Origin: an uncultured Bradyrhizobium sp.
GTDB lineage: Bacteria > Pseudomonadota > Alphaproteobacteria > Rhizobiales > Xanthobacteraceae
DNA length: 64,000 nucleotides
NCBI RefSeq assembly: GCF_947648125.1
Contig: NZ_CANSMR010000011.1
Span: 1-64,000, forward strand
Direction of reading: 5' to 3'
Both the position numbers and the translations under genes were made by a program. The notes under the pieces are model-generated. The model was given only the letters and a program-made list of their open reading frames with translations. It was not told where the DNA came from and made no database searches. Shown piece by piece: positions 9,433 through 17,670 of this stretch (position 1 is the first letter of the stretch; each line of letters starts with the position of its first letter).

Positions 9433-10413
9433 ATGAAAGCCATCCTCTGCTCGCAATACTGTCAACCCGACGATCTCGTGCTGGCTGACGTGCCCGATCC
9501 GGTGGCGGGTCCGGGCGAAGCCGTGATCGCGATCAAGGCGGCGGCGCTGAACTTCTTCGACATCCTGATGATCCAGGGCAAGTACCAGATCAAGCCGCCG
9601 TTCCCGTTCTCGCCGGCCGCCGAAGTCGCGGGCGTGATCGAGAGCGTCGGCGCCGGCGTCACTGACCTGAAGGTCGGCGACCGCGTCGTTGCGTCATGCG
9701 GTCACAACGGCGCGCGCGACAAGATCGCGCTGCCCGCGAATACGATCGTGAAGATTCCCGACAATCTCGATTACGACCGCGCCGCCGGCATCATCATCAT
9801 CTACGGCACCGCGCTGCATGCGCTGGAAGATCGCGCGAGCCCGAAGCCGGGCGAAACGCTCGCGGTGCTGGGCGCCGCCGGCGGCACCGGCCTTGCCGCG
9901 TGCGAACTCGGCAAGTTGATGGGCCTGAAGGTGATTGCCTGCGCATCGTCGGACGAGAAGCTCGCATTCGCCAAGCAGCACGGCGCCGAGCTGACGCTGA
10001 ACTACGCCAAGGAAGATCTGAAAGAGGGCCTGCGCAAGCTGACGAACGGCAAGGGCGCCGACATTGTGTTCGATCCGGTCGGCGGCTCCTATGCCGAGGC
10101 CGCATTGCGCTCGACCGCATGGGAAGGCCGCTTCCTGGTGATCGGCTTTGCCGCCGGCGACATTCCGAAGATTCCGCTCAACCTCGCGCTGCTCAAGGGC
10201 TGCGACATCCGCGGCGTGTTCTGGGGCGCGTGGGCGCGGCTGAACCCGGAGAAGAACCGCAAGAACCTCGAGAAGCTCGTGCAGTGGACCGCGGAAGGCA
10301 AGATCTCCTCGCATGTCGACCGCACCTTCCCGCTGTCGCAGACATCAGAAGCCCTGAAGGTGCTCGCCGGCCGCAAGGCGATGGGCAAGGTGATCCTGCA
10401 TCCGGGAAGCTGA
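9433..10413 (+). CDS. Zinc-less medium-chain NADPH:quinone oxidoreductase
   Basis: This 326-residue medium-chain dehydrogenase/reductase has the N-terminal GroES-like domain (ALNFFDILMIQGKYQIKPP, FPFSPAAEVAGV) and a nucleotide-binding domain with VLGAAGGTGLAACELGKLMG. The zinc ligands of classical alcohol dehydrogenases are absent, as in quinone oxidoreductases (QOR/zeta-crystallin type). It probably reduces quinones or alpha,beta-unsaturated carbonyls or acyl-CoAs with NADPH. The divergent dienoyl-CoA-reductase-like gene suggests a shared role in acyl-CoA metabolism. The start at 9433 matches the family N-terminus MKAILC; sequence before it is not conserved-looking. Confidence 0.85.
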   Translation: MKAILCSQYCQPDDLVLADVPDPVAGPGEAVIAIKAAALNFFDILMIQGKYQIKPPFPFSPAAEVAGVIESVGAGVTDLKVGDRVVASCGHNGARDKIALPANTIVKIPDNLDYDRAAGIIIIYGTALHALEDRASPKPGETLAVLGAAGGTGLAACELGKLMGLKVIACASSDEKLAFAKQHGAELTLNYAKEDLKEGLRKLTNGKGADIVFDPVGGSYAEAALRSTAWEGRFLVIGFAAGDIPKIPLNLALLKGCDIRGVFWGAWARLNPEKNRKNLEKLVQWTAEGKISSHVDRTFPLSQTSEALKVLAGRKAMGKVILHPGS

Positions 10414-10424
10414 GCTGAGATCGC

Positions 10425-10511
10425 GTAGCCCGGATGGAGCGCAGCGAAATCCGGGACCGCTCGATCGATTGGTGAAAGGACCCGGATTACGCTTCGCTTC
10501 ATCCGGGCTAC
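10425..10511. repeat. GTAGCCCGGATGGAGCGCAGCG intergenic repeat
   Basis: The left arm GTAGCCCGGATGGAGCG, with AAATCCGGGACC, is matched by the right arm GACCCGGATTACGCTTCGCTTC and ATCCGGGCTAC, so the element folds as a long hairpin. It sits in the convergent gap between the quinone reductase and the YkvA gene and touches the latter's stop codon. Confidence 0.7.
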
Positions 10512-10891
10512 TATTCCGTGCTGTCAGGCACTCCGCGCTTCAGTGCGGCGCGCGCGGCGTCGCGGTGCTCCGATGTGATGTGGCTTGCCACCAGGCGGAT
10601 CGCGGTTGCGAGCACCGCGGCATCGTCGGTGAAGCCGAGCACCGGCAGCATGTCCGGGATGAAGTCGAACGGCAGGATGAAATAGGCGATCGCGCCGAGC
10701 AGCGCAGCCTGCACGTGGCGCGGCGTCTGCCGGTCGAAGGCGCAGTAATAGGCTGCGAGCAGATCCTCGGCGAACGGCAGCCGCGCCACCACTTTCTTGA
10801 ACTTGATCCAGAAGCGGCGGCGCACGCTTTCCGGGTCCTGCGCCAGCCGGTCGGCAGGCCCAAACCCCACGCCGGTGTCGGTCGATGGCAT
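10511..10891 (-). CDS. YkvA-family (DUF1232) membrane-associated protein
   Basis: The 126-residue protein carries the DUF1232 signature: a hydrophobic hairpin AALLGAIAYFILPFDFIPD followed by MLPVLGFTDDAAVLATAI. In this family the short hydrophobic segment and the invariant 'LPxDxIPD' and 'GFxDD' motifs are conserved, but the function is not known. The start at 10891 is preceded by GAAGGGAA; an ATG 26 codons upstream gives a low-complexity, unlikely extension. It is followed on the same strand, upstream, by the pterin dehydratase gene (95 bp gap). Confidence 0.8.
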   Translation of the reverse strand: MPSTDTGVGFGPADRLAQDPESVRRRFWIKFKKVVARLPFAEDLLAAYYCAFDRQTPRHVQAALLGAIAYFILPFDFIPDMLPVLGFTDDAAVLATAIRLVASHITSEHRDAARAALKRGVPDSTE

Positions 10892-10986
10892 CGCCAGGTT
10901 CCCTTCGGCGCCGCGCGACGGATCGGCGGCGGACGATGCGAATCTGGGGATGTCGGCCAACCGGCGCAAGGTTGCGCGCAGCCGGG

Positions 10987-11292
10987 TCAGTTGACCCCGA
11001 GCTGCCTTGCGATCGCGTTCATCGCCTTGGCGAGGTCGATGTCGCGCTTGGTCACCCCGCCGACATCATGGGTTGCCAGCACGACCTCGACCGTCTTGTA
11101 GACGTTCTTCCATTCGGGGTGGTGGTCGCTCTTCTCCGCGACCAAAGCGGCGCGCGCCATGAAGCCGAAGGCCTCGTTGAAGTCCTTGAACACGAAGGTC
11201 TTTGCGATCGCCTCACGTCCGGCCAGCTCCGACCAGCCGGCCAGTTCCCAAAGCGCGGCCTTCCTTGCTTCCGCTGACAGCCTTTCGACCAT
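10987..11292 (-). CDS. phhB: Pterin-4a-carbinolamine dehydratase
   Basis: This 101-residue cytosolic enzyme dehydrates 4a-hydroxytetrahydrobiopterin so that the pterin cofactor of aromatic hydroxylases can be recycled. The diagnostic active-site block HHPEW is present in [19 protein letters not shown], followed by the [15 protein letters not shown] segment with the second catalytic His and the conserved Asp. The start at 11292 fits the family length of ~100 residues. No phenylalanine hydroxylase gene is nearby, so it may serve other pterin or molybdopterin chemistry; the symbol is by homology. Confidence 0.9.
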   Translation of the reverse strand: MVERLSAEARKAALWELAGWSELAGREAIAKTFVFKDFNEAFGFMARAALVAEKSDHHPEWKNVYKTVEVVLATHDVGGVTKRDIDLAKAMNAIARQLGVN

Positions 11293-11503
11293 GGCAACCC
11301 TCCCGTTTGACGCTGACCTTAGCCTAACAACCGGCCTCCGGGTGGGATCCATGCCGAAAATAAGGCCGAAATAGCGTCCTATCGCCGCTGGTAACCATGA
11401 CGGAGATGTAACATCTGTGGCTTCAGGAATTTGCTACAAATGCCTGATGTGTGCGCGTTGGTAGTTTTGCGAGATTGAGCCCCGACGATTGTTTGCGAGA
11501 TCG

Positions 11504-12907
11504 ATGACAGACGGCTCCGCCAGCATATCGCCCAAGCCCCTGCGCTCTGCAAAGCGACGGCTGATGTTCGTCTTGATCGCGGGCGCGCTCGCCATCGTCG
11601 GCGCGACGATCGCCGGTTATTATTTCGCGGTTCGTCCGGTGACGCTGCGGATTGCGGTCGGCCCCGCAAGCAGCGATGACCTCAGGGTCGTGCAGGCACT
11701 GGCGCAGGCCTTCAACAACCAGCAGCACACCCAGGTCAAACTCCGCCCGGTGCAGACCGACGGCGCCAACGCCAGCGCGCAAACGCTGGCCGACGGCAAG
11801 GCCGACCTCGCCATCATCCGCGGCGACCTCGAGGTGCCGAAGAATGCGCAGGCGGTCGCAACCTTACGCAAGAACGTCGTGGTGATGTGGGTTCCGCCCG
11901 CAAAGGGCAAAGTTCGCAAGTCCGCGCGGATCACCAAGATCGCACAGCTCTCCGGCCGCAAGATCGGCGTCGTCGGCCGCACGCCGGCCAACGTCAATCT
12001 GCTGAAGCTGATCCTGACGCAATACGGCGTCGACCCGATGAAGGTCGAGATCGTGCAGTTCCCGGCCAATGAGGCGGTCGAGGCCATCAAGAACCTGAAG
12101 GCCGACGCCTATCTCGCCGTCGGTCCGGCCAACAGCAAGCTCACGATCGATGCGATCACGGCGTCGGCCAAGGACGGCGGCGAGCCCACCTTCCTGCCGA
12201 TCGACGCGTCCGAAGCGATTGCGCAGAACCATCCGGCCTATGAAGCCGCGGAAATTCCCGCCGGCTCGCTCGGCTCGGCCGACCGGCCCGACGACGAGGT
12301 GAAGACGATCAGCTTCTCGCACCATATCGTCGCGCGAAAGGGCCTGTCGGACGCGACGGTCGCGGCATTCACCCGGCAATTGTTCGCGATCCGGCAGTCA
12401 CTCAAGAACGATTTCCCGCTCGCCGCCAAGATCGAGACGCCCGACACCGACAAGGACGCCACCATTCCGGTGCATCCGGGCGCGGCCGCCTTCGTCGACG
12501 GCGAGGAGAAGACCTTCCTCGATCGCTACAGCGATTACATCTGGTGGAGCCTGATGGCGTTCTCGGCGATGGGCTCGGCCGGTGCATGGTTCGCCGGCTA
12601 TCTCAAGCAGGACGAACGCAACACCAACACCTCGCAGCGCGAGCGCCTGCTGGAGATGCTGAAGGCCGCGCGGCAGAGCGATTCGACCGACGAACTCGAC
12701 CAGCTGCAGGCGGAAGCCGACGACATCCTGCGCCACACGCTGGACTGCTTCGAGCACGGCGCCATCGAGGAAGGCACGCTGACCGCCTTCAACATCGCGC
12801 TCGAGCAGTTCCACAACGCCGTCGCCGACCGCAAGGCACTGCTGCTCAGCATGCCGCAGAATTTGCAGCGGACTGCGAGCCAGTTCAGGGCGGCGGGCAC
12901 GGCGTAG
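11504..12907 (+). CDS. TAXI-family TRAP transporter solute receptor, membrane-anchored
   Basis: This 467-residue protein begins with a membrane anchor (residues ~17-40, LMFVLIAGALAIVGATIAGY) and has a periplasmic solute-binding domain of the TAXI/NMT1-like type (LRIAVGPASSDDLRVVQAL, GKADLAIIRGDLEVP, SGRKIGVVGRTPANVNLL). After residue ~345 comes a second membrane segment (YIWWSLMAFSAMGSAGAWF) and a ~95-residue helical cytoplasmic-type tail. TAXI receptors normally feed 4TM/12TM permeases, but none is adjacent. The second membrane segment and tail suggest a sensor or scaffold role instead, which is inference. An upstream TTG would add five residues. Confidence 0.8.
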   Translation: MTDGSASISPKPLRSAKRRLMFVLIAGALAIVGATIAGYYFAVRPVTLRIAVGPASSDDLRVVQALAQAFNNQQHTQVKLRPVQTDGANASAQTLADGKADLAIIRGDLEVPKNAQAVATLRKNVVVMWVPPAKGKVRKSARITKIAQLSGRKIGVVGRTPANVNLLKLILTQYGVDPMKVEIVQFPANEAVEAIKNLKADAYLAVGPANSKLTIDAITASAKDGGEPTFLPIDASEAIAQNHPAYEAAEIPAGSLGSADRPDDEVKTISFSHHIVARKGLSDATVAAFTRQLFAIRQSLKNDFPLAAKIETPDTDKDATIPVHPGAAAFVDGEEKTFLDRYSDYIWWSLMAFSAMGSAGAWFAGYLKQDERNTNTSQRERLLEMLKAARQSDSTDELDQLQAEADDILRHTLDCFEHGAIEEGTLTAFNIALEQFHNAVADRKALLLSMPQNLQRTASQFRAAGTA

Positions 12908-12939
12908 AAGCGTCGCCACTCTATCCACGAACTCCCTTC

Positions 12940-13012
12940 GCCTCCCCCGCGATACGACTCGTGGAGAGAGCCCCCACCCCACCCTCCCCCGCAAGCGGGA
13001 GAGGGAGCCCGA
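12940..13012. repeat. CCTCCCCCGC...GCGGGAGAGGGAG intergenic repeat
   Basis: This is a short version of the element seen at 62600-62730: a CCTCCCCCGC arm, a GTGGAGAGAGCCCCCACCCC core and a CCCTCCCCCGCAAGCGGGAGAGGGAG hairpin. It lies between the TAXI receptor and phoD. Confidence 0.55.
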
Positions 13013-13123
13013 CAGACGTGCTCACCTCACGCCGTGTACCCCCTGTAATCTCTCCGTCATGGAATTTTTCTAGGTCTGTGCTCGCCCGCGGCGCATTGTC
13101 GCTGTGACCTGAGGAGGCTTCCC

Positions 13124-14686
13124 ATGACGATCCGGTTCTCGCGAAATCTGACCCGCCGACGCTTTCTCTCGACGGCTGCTACGGCCGGCGCGGGCGTGAT
13201 CGCGATGCCTTATCTGTCGCGCGCGGCCGACCGCCCCGTGATCACCCATGGCGTGCAGTCCGGCGATGTCGGCGTCGACGGCGGCGTGGTGTGGGCGCGT
13301 GCGGACCGGCCGTCGCAGATGATGGTCGAGGTCGCGACGACAGATTCGTTCAAGAATGCCCGCGCGCTGCCGCCGATCACGGCGCTGCCGGAGAGCGACT
13401 TCACCGCCAAGATGCTGCTGGAGAACCTGCCCTCCGGTCAGGACATCTTCTATCGCGTCCGCTTCCGCGACCTCGCCCATGTCGACGTTGTCGGCGAGCC
13501 CGTGGTCGGCCGCTTCCGCACCGCGCCGAGCGACCGCCGCGACGTCTCCTTCGTGTGGGGCGGCGACGTGGCCGGCCAGGGCTGGGGCATCAATCCCGAC
13601 GACGGTGGGATGATCACTTTCGCAGCGATGAAGAAGCACGCCCCGGACTTCTTCCTGCATTCCGGCGACACCATCTATGCCGACGGCATCATCACCGCCG
13701 AGCAGAAGCAGCCCGACGGCAAGATCTGGAAGAACATCACGATCCCGGAGAAGGCCAAGGTCGCCGAGACGCTCGACGAATACCGCGCCGCGCACAAATA
13801 CAATTTCCTCGACACGAATTTGCGCGCCTTCAATGCCGAGGTGCCGATCTTCGTGCAGTGGGACGACCACGAGGTGACCAACAACTGGTCGCTGTCGAAG
13901 CAGCTGCCGGCGGTCTACAAGGAGCGCGACATCAACGTGCTGGCCGCGCGCGCGGCAAAAGCCTTCCACGAGATGTATCCGATGCGCGAGAGCATCGTCG
14001 AGCCGGGCCGGGTCTATCGCACGCTGAGCTACGGCCCGCATCTCGACGTGTTCATGCTCGACGAGCGCAGCTATCGCGGCCCCAATGGTCCGAATCTGCA
14101 GGAGACCTACGGCCCCGACGCCTATTTCATCGGTCCGGATCAGATGGCGTGGCTGAAGCGCGCGCTGCTCAACTCGCGCGCCACCTGGAAGGTGATCGCC
14201 TCCGACATGCCGTTGTCGCTGATCGTCTATGACGATGCCGCCAACAAGAAGGGCTCGGAAGCGTTCGCGCAGGGCGACGGCCCGGCGCGCGGCCGCGAGC
14301 TCGAGATCGCCGACATCCTGCGCTTCATCAAGACCGCGGGCATCGCCAACACGGTGTGGCTGACCGCCGACGTGCACTACGCGGCTGCGCATTACTACAA
14401 CCCGAACAAGGCCCAGTTCCAGGAGTTCGATCCGTTCTGGGAATTCGTCTCCGGCCCGCTGCACGCCGGCACGTTCGGTCCGAACGAGCTCGACAACACG
14501 TTTGGCCCCGAGGTGAAGTTCGTCAAGGCGCCGGGCGAAGCCAACCAGAACCTGCCGCCGTCGGCCGGCATGCAGTTCTTCGGCCACGTCAAGATCGACG
14601 GCAAGAGCGGGCAGATGACGGTGAGCCTGCGCGACCGCGTCGACGCCGAGCTGTGGGCGATCACGCTCGATCCGAAGCCGGTGTAA
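13124..14686 (+). CDS. phoD: Alkaline phosphatase D (PhoD), Tat-exported
   Basis: This 520-residue periplasmic phosphodiesterase/alkaline phosphatase releases phosphate from organic esters. The N-terminus is a twin-arginine signal (NLTRRRFLSTAATAGAG). The metal-binding blocks of PhoD are in order: WGGDVAGQGWG, HSGDTIYADG, QWDDHEVTNNW, DERSYRG and TADVHYAAAHYY. PhoD enzymes use Fe3+ and Ca2+, which fits folding before Tat export. A strong AGGAGG precedes the ATG. Phosphate starvation control would be expected, but no clear PHO box was identified. Confidence 0.93.
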   Translation: MTIRFSRNLTRRRFLSTAATAGAGVIAMPYLSRAADRPVITHGVQSGDVGVDGGVVWARADRPSQMMVEVATTDSFKNARALPPITALPESDFTAKMLLENLPSGQDIFYRVRFRDLAHVDVVGEPVVGRFRTAPSDRRDVSFVWGGDVAGQGWGINPDDGGMITFAAMKKHAPDFFLHSGDTIYADGIITAEQKQPDGKIWKNITIPEKAKVAETLDEYRAAHKYNFLDTNLRAFNAEVPIFVQWDDHEVTNNWSLSKQLPAVYKERDINVLAARAAKAFHEMYPMRESIVEPGRVYRTLSYGPHLDVFMLDERSYRGPNGPNLQETYGPDAYFIGPDQMAWLKRALLNSRATWKVIASDMPLSLIVYDDAANKKGSEAFAQGDGPARGRELEIADILRFIKTAGIANTVWLTADVHYAAAHYYNPNKAQFQEFDPFWEFVSGPLHAGTFGPNELDNTFGPEVKFVKAPGEANQNLPPSAGMQFFGHVKIDGKSGQMTVSLRDRVDAELWAITLDPKPV

Positions 14687-14729
14687 TCCGGTCGCAGCCG
14701 CGACGGAACCCTAACTCGCCGTGCTGAAC

Positions 14730-14752
14730 GCCCTTGCCCCCAAGGCAAGGGC
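14730..14752 (+). other. Hairpin downstream of phoD
   Basis: A perfect nine-base stem (GCCCTTGCC / GGCAAGGGC) with a five-base loop lies 43 bases past the phoD stop. No T-run follows, so it may stabilise the mRNA end or act with Rho rather than be a classical terminator. Confidence 0.45.
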
Positions 14753-14853
14753 GAACAAGGCAAGGGCGGCACGATTGACGGGGGATAGACGTCACCGGCT
14801 TCTTCCGGTACCGATATCAGAGCCGTTATGCTGGGGGCCCGGAGGGGCGGAGC

Positions 14854-15852
14854 ATGAGGCGCTGCGAATTGATTCGCGTGCTCGGTGGCATCGTCGTGGG
14901 GCTTCGGCCGCACCGCTTGCTTGTCGTCGCGATCGCTATGTTCGCGCTGCTGCCGATCGAAGTCAGTGATGCCGGCTGGCTGCCTGATTTCTTCAAGGGC
15001 TCATCGAAGCATCCCAAAGCGCCAAAGCGTGCGAAATCGGCAAAGCCGGCCAAATTGGCACGGCACCACGCGCCATCAAAGCAACGCGCCACGCGGCTTG
15101 CCGCCCTTGGGCCGGTCGCCCTGCCGCCTTCCGTTGCCAAGCCGGCCGCGGGGAAATGCGATCCCTCGACATTGCGAATCGTGCTCGACGTCGGACATAC
15201 TGCTGAATCGGAAGGCGCGATCAGCGCGCGCAACGTCGCCGAGTTCGCCTTCAACCTGCGCCTTGCGCGGCTGATCGAGGAGAAGTTGAAGGCCGAAGGC
15301 TTTGTCGAAACCAGGCTGCTGCTGACCGAAGGCAAAGCGAGACCCAGCCTCTTCAGGCGGGTCGCCGCCGCCAACAATCTGCACGCGGATCTCCTGCTGT
15401 CGATTCACCATGACTCGGTGCCCAACAAGATGCTCGAGGACTGGGAATTCGAGGGCAAGAAACGCCATTTCAGCGATCGCTTCAGCGGTTACTCGGTGTT
15501 CGTCTCCCGCAGCAATCCGGACTTCAAGACCAGCCTCGTGTTTGCCGAGCTGGTCGCCAGGGAAATGAAGGCCGAGGGGCTGCAATATGCCGAGCAATAC
15601 AGCCAGCCCATCATGGGCCGCGACCAGCATCCCCTGCTGAACAAGGACACCGGCGTCTACAGCTACGATAAGCTCATCGTGCTGCGAAAGACCGCGATGC
15701 CCGCCGTCCTGCTGGAGGCAGGCTCGATCATCAACCGGGACGAAGAACTCAAGATGGACTCGCCTGAGCGCCGCAACGCGATCGGCAGCAGCATCGTGTC
15801 TGCCGTCAAGGAATTCTGCGAGCCGCGATGGGCCCTCCTCGGTCCGCTCTGA
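14854..15852 (+). CDS. N-acetylmuramoyl-L-alanine amidase (Amidase_3)
   Basis: The 332-residue protein cleaves the amide bond between muramic acid and the stem peptide of peptidoglycan. An N-terminal hydrophobic segment (residues ~20-37) is followed by a Lys/Ala-rich linker to ~95, and then by the Amidase_3 domain. The zinc ligands are visible: H in VLDVGHTAESEG, E in NVAEFAFNLRLA, H in LLSIHHDSVP; the catalytic Glu is in VLLEAGSIINRDEE. It lacks the AMIN localisation domain, so targeting probably depends on the basic linker. Its stop is 26 bases from the convergent stop of the next gene. Confidence 0.9.
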   Translation: MRRCELIRVLGGIVVGLRPHRLLVVAIAMFALLPIEVSDAGWLPDFFKGSSKHPKAPKRAKSAKPAKLARHHAPSKQRATRLAALGPVALPPSVAKPAAGKCDPSTLRIVLDVGHTAESEGAISARNVAEFAFNLRLARLIEEKLKAEGFVETRLLLTEGKARPSLFRRVAAANNLHADLLLSIHHDSVPNKMLEDWEFEGKKRHFSDRFSGYSVFVSRSNPDFKTSLVFAELVAREMKAEGLQYAEQYSQPIMGRDQHPLLNKDTGVYSYDKLIVLRKTAMPAVLLEAGSIINRDEELKMDSPERRNAIGSSIVSAVKEFCEPRWALLGPL

Positions 15853-15878
15853 CGGCCCGGCGATCAGCACTTCCCGGC

Positions 15879-17003
15879 TCAGCCCGGTTTGCCGGCCTTG
15901 ATCTCCGCGAATTTGGCCAGCGCCTGTTCGAACTTGGGGCTGAACAGCCACATCGCGTCGAGGATTTCGCGGAAGCTCGCGGATGTCCTTGCCCGGTCGG
16001 CCCGGCCGAAGGCGAAGACGCTGTTGTTTCGCAGATATCCCATGATCCTGGGCTCGGAGATCCTGTAGTTGACGAGGTCGCCTGACTTCAGCGCGGACCT
16101 GGTCGGGCTGGGAATGATCTGGATGAGCTCAAAGAGCTTCATCTGATCGATCGGATTGGGCAGGGCTTTTGCGATCGCCGGGACCTGGGGGAAAATATCC
16201 GCGTGCTCATTCATCAGCGCATCGCGCACCGCGGTCCAGTGATTGAACCGGTGATCGAGATTGCCGACCCGCGCTTCTTCCATGTCGTCGCGACGGCTCA
16301 GCGCAGGATCGAGGGCCGCGATCGATTGCTTGATCGCGGCCCACTTCTTACGGCCGTTGTGATCTTCGGACGGGCCGGTCTGCAGGCTGCCCTTGTAGGT
16401 GTTTGACCGCGCATTTCCGGCATTCTGCTTGCCGCTTGTCTCGGCAAAGAACAGGCCGAGGCTGATCCGGCCCGCAGTAGCGGCGGCAGCGGCATCTAGC
16501 CCCCTGGCGCGCGCGATCGCCGTCGCCAGGTCGACCACGTCCTTGAATGGCGTCTCGGAGCTTTGCGCGCCGGCGGGCGGCGCCTCCATCACGTCGAACA
16601 GCTCCCTGTACTCATCGAGCAGCGGCTCATTGTCGGCGTCGAAATAGGCCGGAGGGATCCCGAATCGGTTGGGCCTCCCGATCCTGGACGGAACCGCATC
16701 GGTGAGATCCTTGTAGGCGCTCATCATCTCGACCCGGGCAAGGTAGACGGCCTGGCCCGGCAGATCGGGCAGCGGCTGACGGGAATCGATCTGCGCGCGC
16801 CGCTGGCGCAGGATCGAGACGAAGTTCTTCAGGGCATTGTCGTAAGTCTTGAGCGCGGCCGATTGCTCGCTCGTCGGTGCGGCTGGCTCGGCAACCGCGG
16901 GAGACACGAAGCTACCGACGACGGTCGAGGCGAGCGGAGGCGCGAGCAGCAGCCCGAGAGAGAGCGCCGCTGCGCGCGCAGCGGCGGATGTCCTGATCGC
17001 CAT
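15879..17003 (-). CDS. Secreted protein of unknown function
   Basis: This 374-residue protein has a clear signal peptide (AALSLGLLLAPPLASTVVGS, probable cleavage after AVA near residue 38). The mature part is mostly helical and has no recognised catalytic motif. A segment GLFFAETSGKQNAGNARSN followed by TYKGSLQTG resembles in style the glutamate-containing loops of lysozyme-like folds, but the rest does not support this, so I give no function. It is convergent with the amidase gene. The 93-bp gap before the response-regulator gene leaves co-transcription with that gene possible. Confidence 0.6.
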   Translation of the reverse strand: MAIRTSAAARAAALSLGLLLAPPLASTVVGSFVSPAVAEPAAPTSEQSAALKTYDNALKNFVSILRQRRAQIDSRQPLPDLPGQAVYLARVEMMSAYKDLTDAVPSRIGRPNRFGIPPAYFDADNEPLLDEYRELFDVMEAPPAGAQSSETPFKDVVDLATAIARARGLDAAAAATAGRISLGLFFAETSGKQNAGNARSNTYKGSLQTGPSEDHNGRKKWAAIKQSIAALDPALSRRDDMEEARVGNLDHRFNHWTAVRDALMNEHADIFPQVPAIAKALPNPIDQMKLFELIQIIPSPTRSALKSGDLVNYRISEPRIMGYLRNNSVFAFGRADRARTSASFREILDAMWLFSPKFEQALAKFAEIKAGKPG

Positions 17004-17096
17004 GGCGGCTTCCCGATGCCTGTGCGTCGCCGAATCCGACAGACCGGATGGTAGACGACCAACGCGCCGACGGCGAGGCCGAAGCCCGGCGATCGG

Positions 17097-17471
17097 TCAG
17101 TGCCCGTTTCTCAGCGCGGCTTCGAGCGCTTCGCTCGAACACGGCTTGGTCAGCCGCGGCTTGCCGGCGAGCGATTCCGGCAACCTGATATCGGCGCCAT
17201 AACCTGTGACGAATGCGAACGGCACCTTCAATGCATCTAGCCGCTCGGCAATCGCAAAGGTCTTCTCGCCCCTGACGAGGCCGACGTCGAGCAGCGCGAA
17301 ATCCGGCGCGCGCTCGGCGATCAGTTCGAGCGCGCGGGCGACGTTCGCCGCGGTCCGCACCGTCCGGGCACCGAAGCCCAGGATGGTGTCCTCGAAATAG
17401 AGCGAAATGATCGGATCGTCCTCGACCACGAGAACGTCACCGGGCATGCCGGCATTGGAGGCGGATTCCAT
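17097..17471 (-). CDS. Receiver-only (single-domain) response regulator
   Basis: The 124-residue protein is one CheY-like receiver: the acidic pair in VLVVEDDPIIS, the phospho-acceptor Asp in DFALLDVGLV, the conserved Thr/aromatic switch region VPFAFVTGYGAD, and the Lys in RLTKPCSSEALE. No output domain follows, so it must act by protein contact or in a phosphorelay. Such proteins are common in rhizobia next to stress-response kinases; no kinase is adjacent here. The start at 17471 was chosen because the domain begins shortly after. The gene is divergent from the Crp/Fnr regulator with a 199-bp shared upstream region. Confidence 0.88.
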   Translation of the reverse strand: MESASNAGMPGDVLVVEDDPIISLYFEDTILGFGARTVRTAANVARALELIAERAPDFALLDVGLVRGEKTFAIAERLDALKVPFAFVTGYGADIRLPESLAGKPRLTKPCSSEALEAALRNGH

Positions 17472-17670
17472 GGCTCGGTGTCCATTGCTTCGATGATGGA
17501 TGAGAGACCGGATCAGTCCGGCCGGATGGCCCGCGACCGGCGCCCGAAGGCACGCCGGCTGTTCCCGGGATGAAACCCACCACATCGCAAGGTGCCGCGT
17601 CTGTTCACTAGTGCACATAAAAGCTGGAACTTCTTCATTATGGTCGGCGTTGGGTCGTCAGGATTTTCCA

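Noticed and set aside
13070-14587. A 505-codon open frame on the minus strand
   Set aside because: It lies opposite phoD, whose Tat signal and metal-binding motifs are unmistakable.
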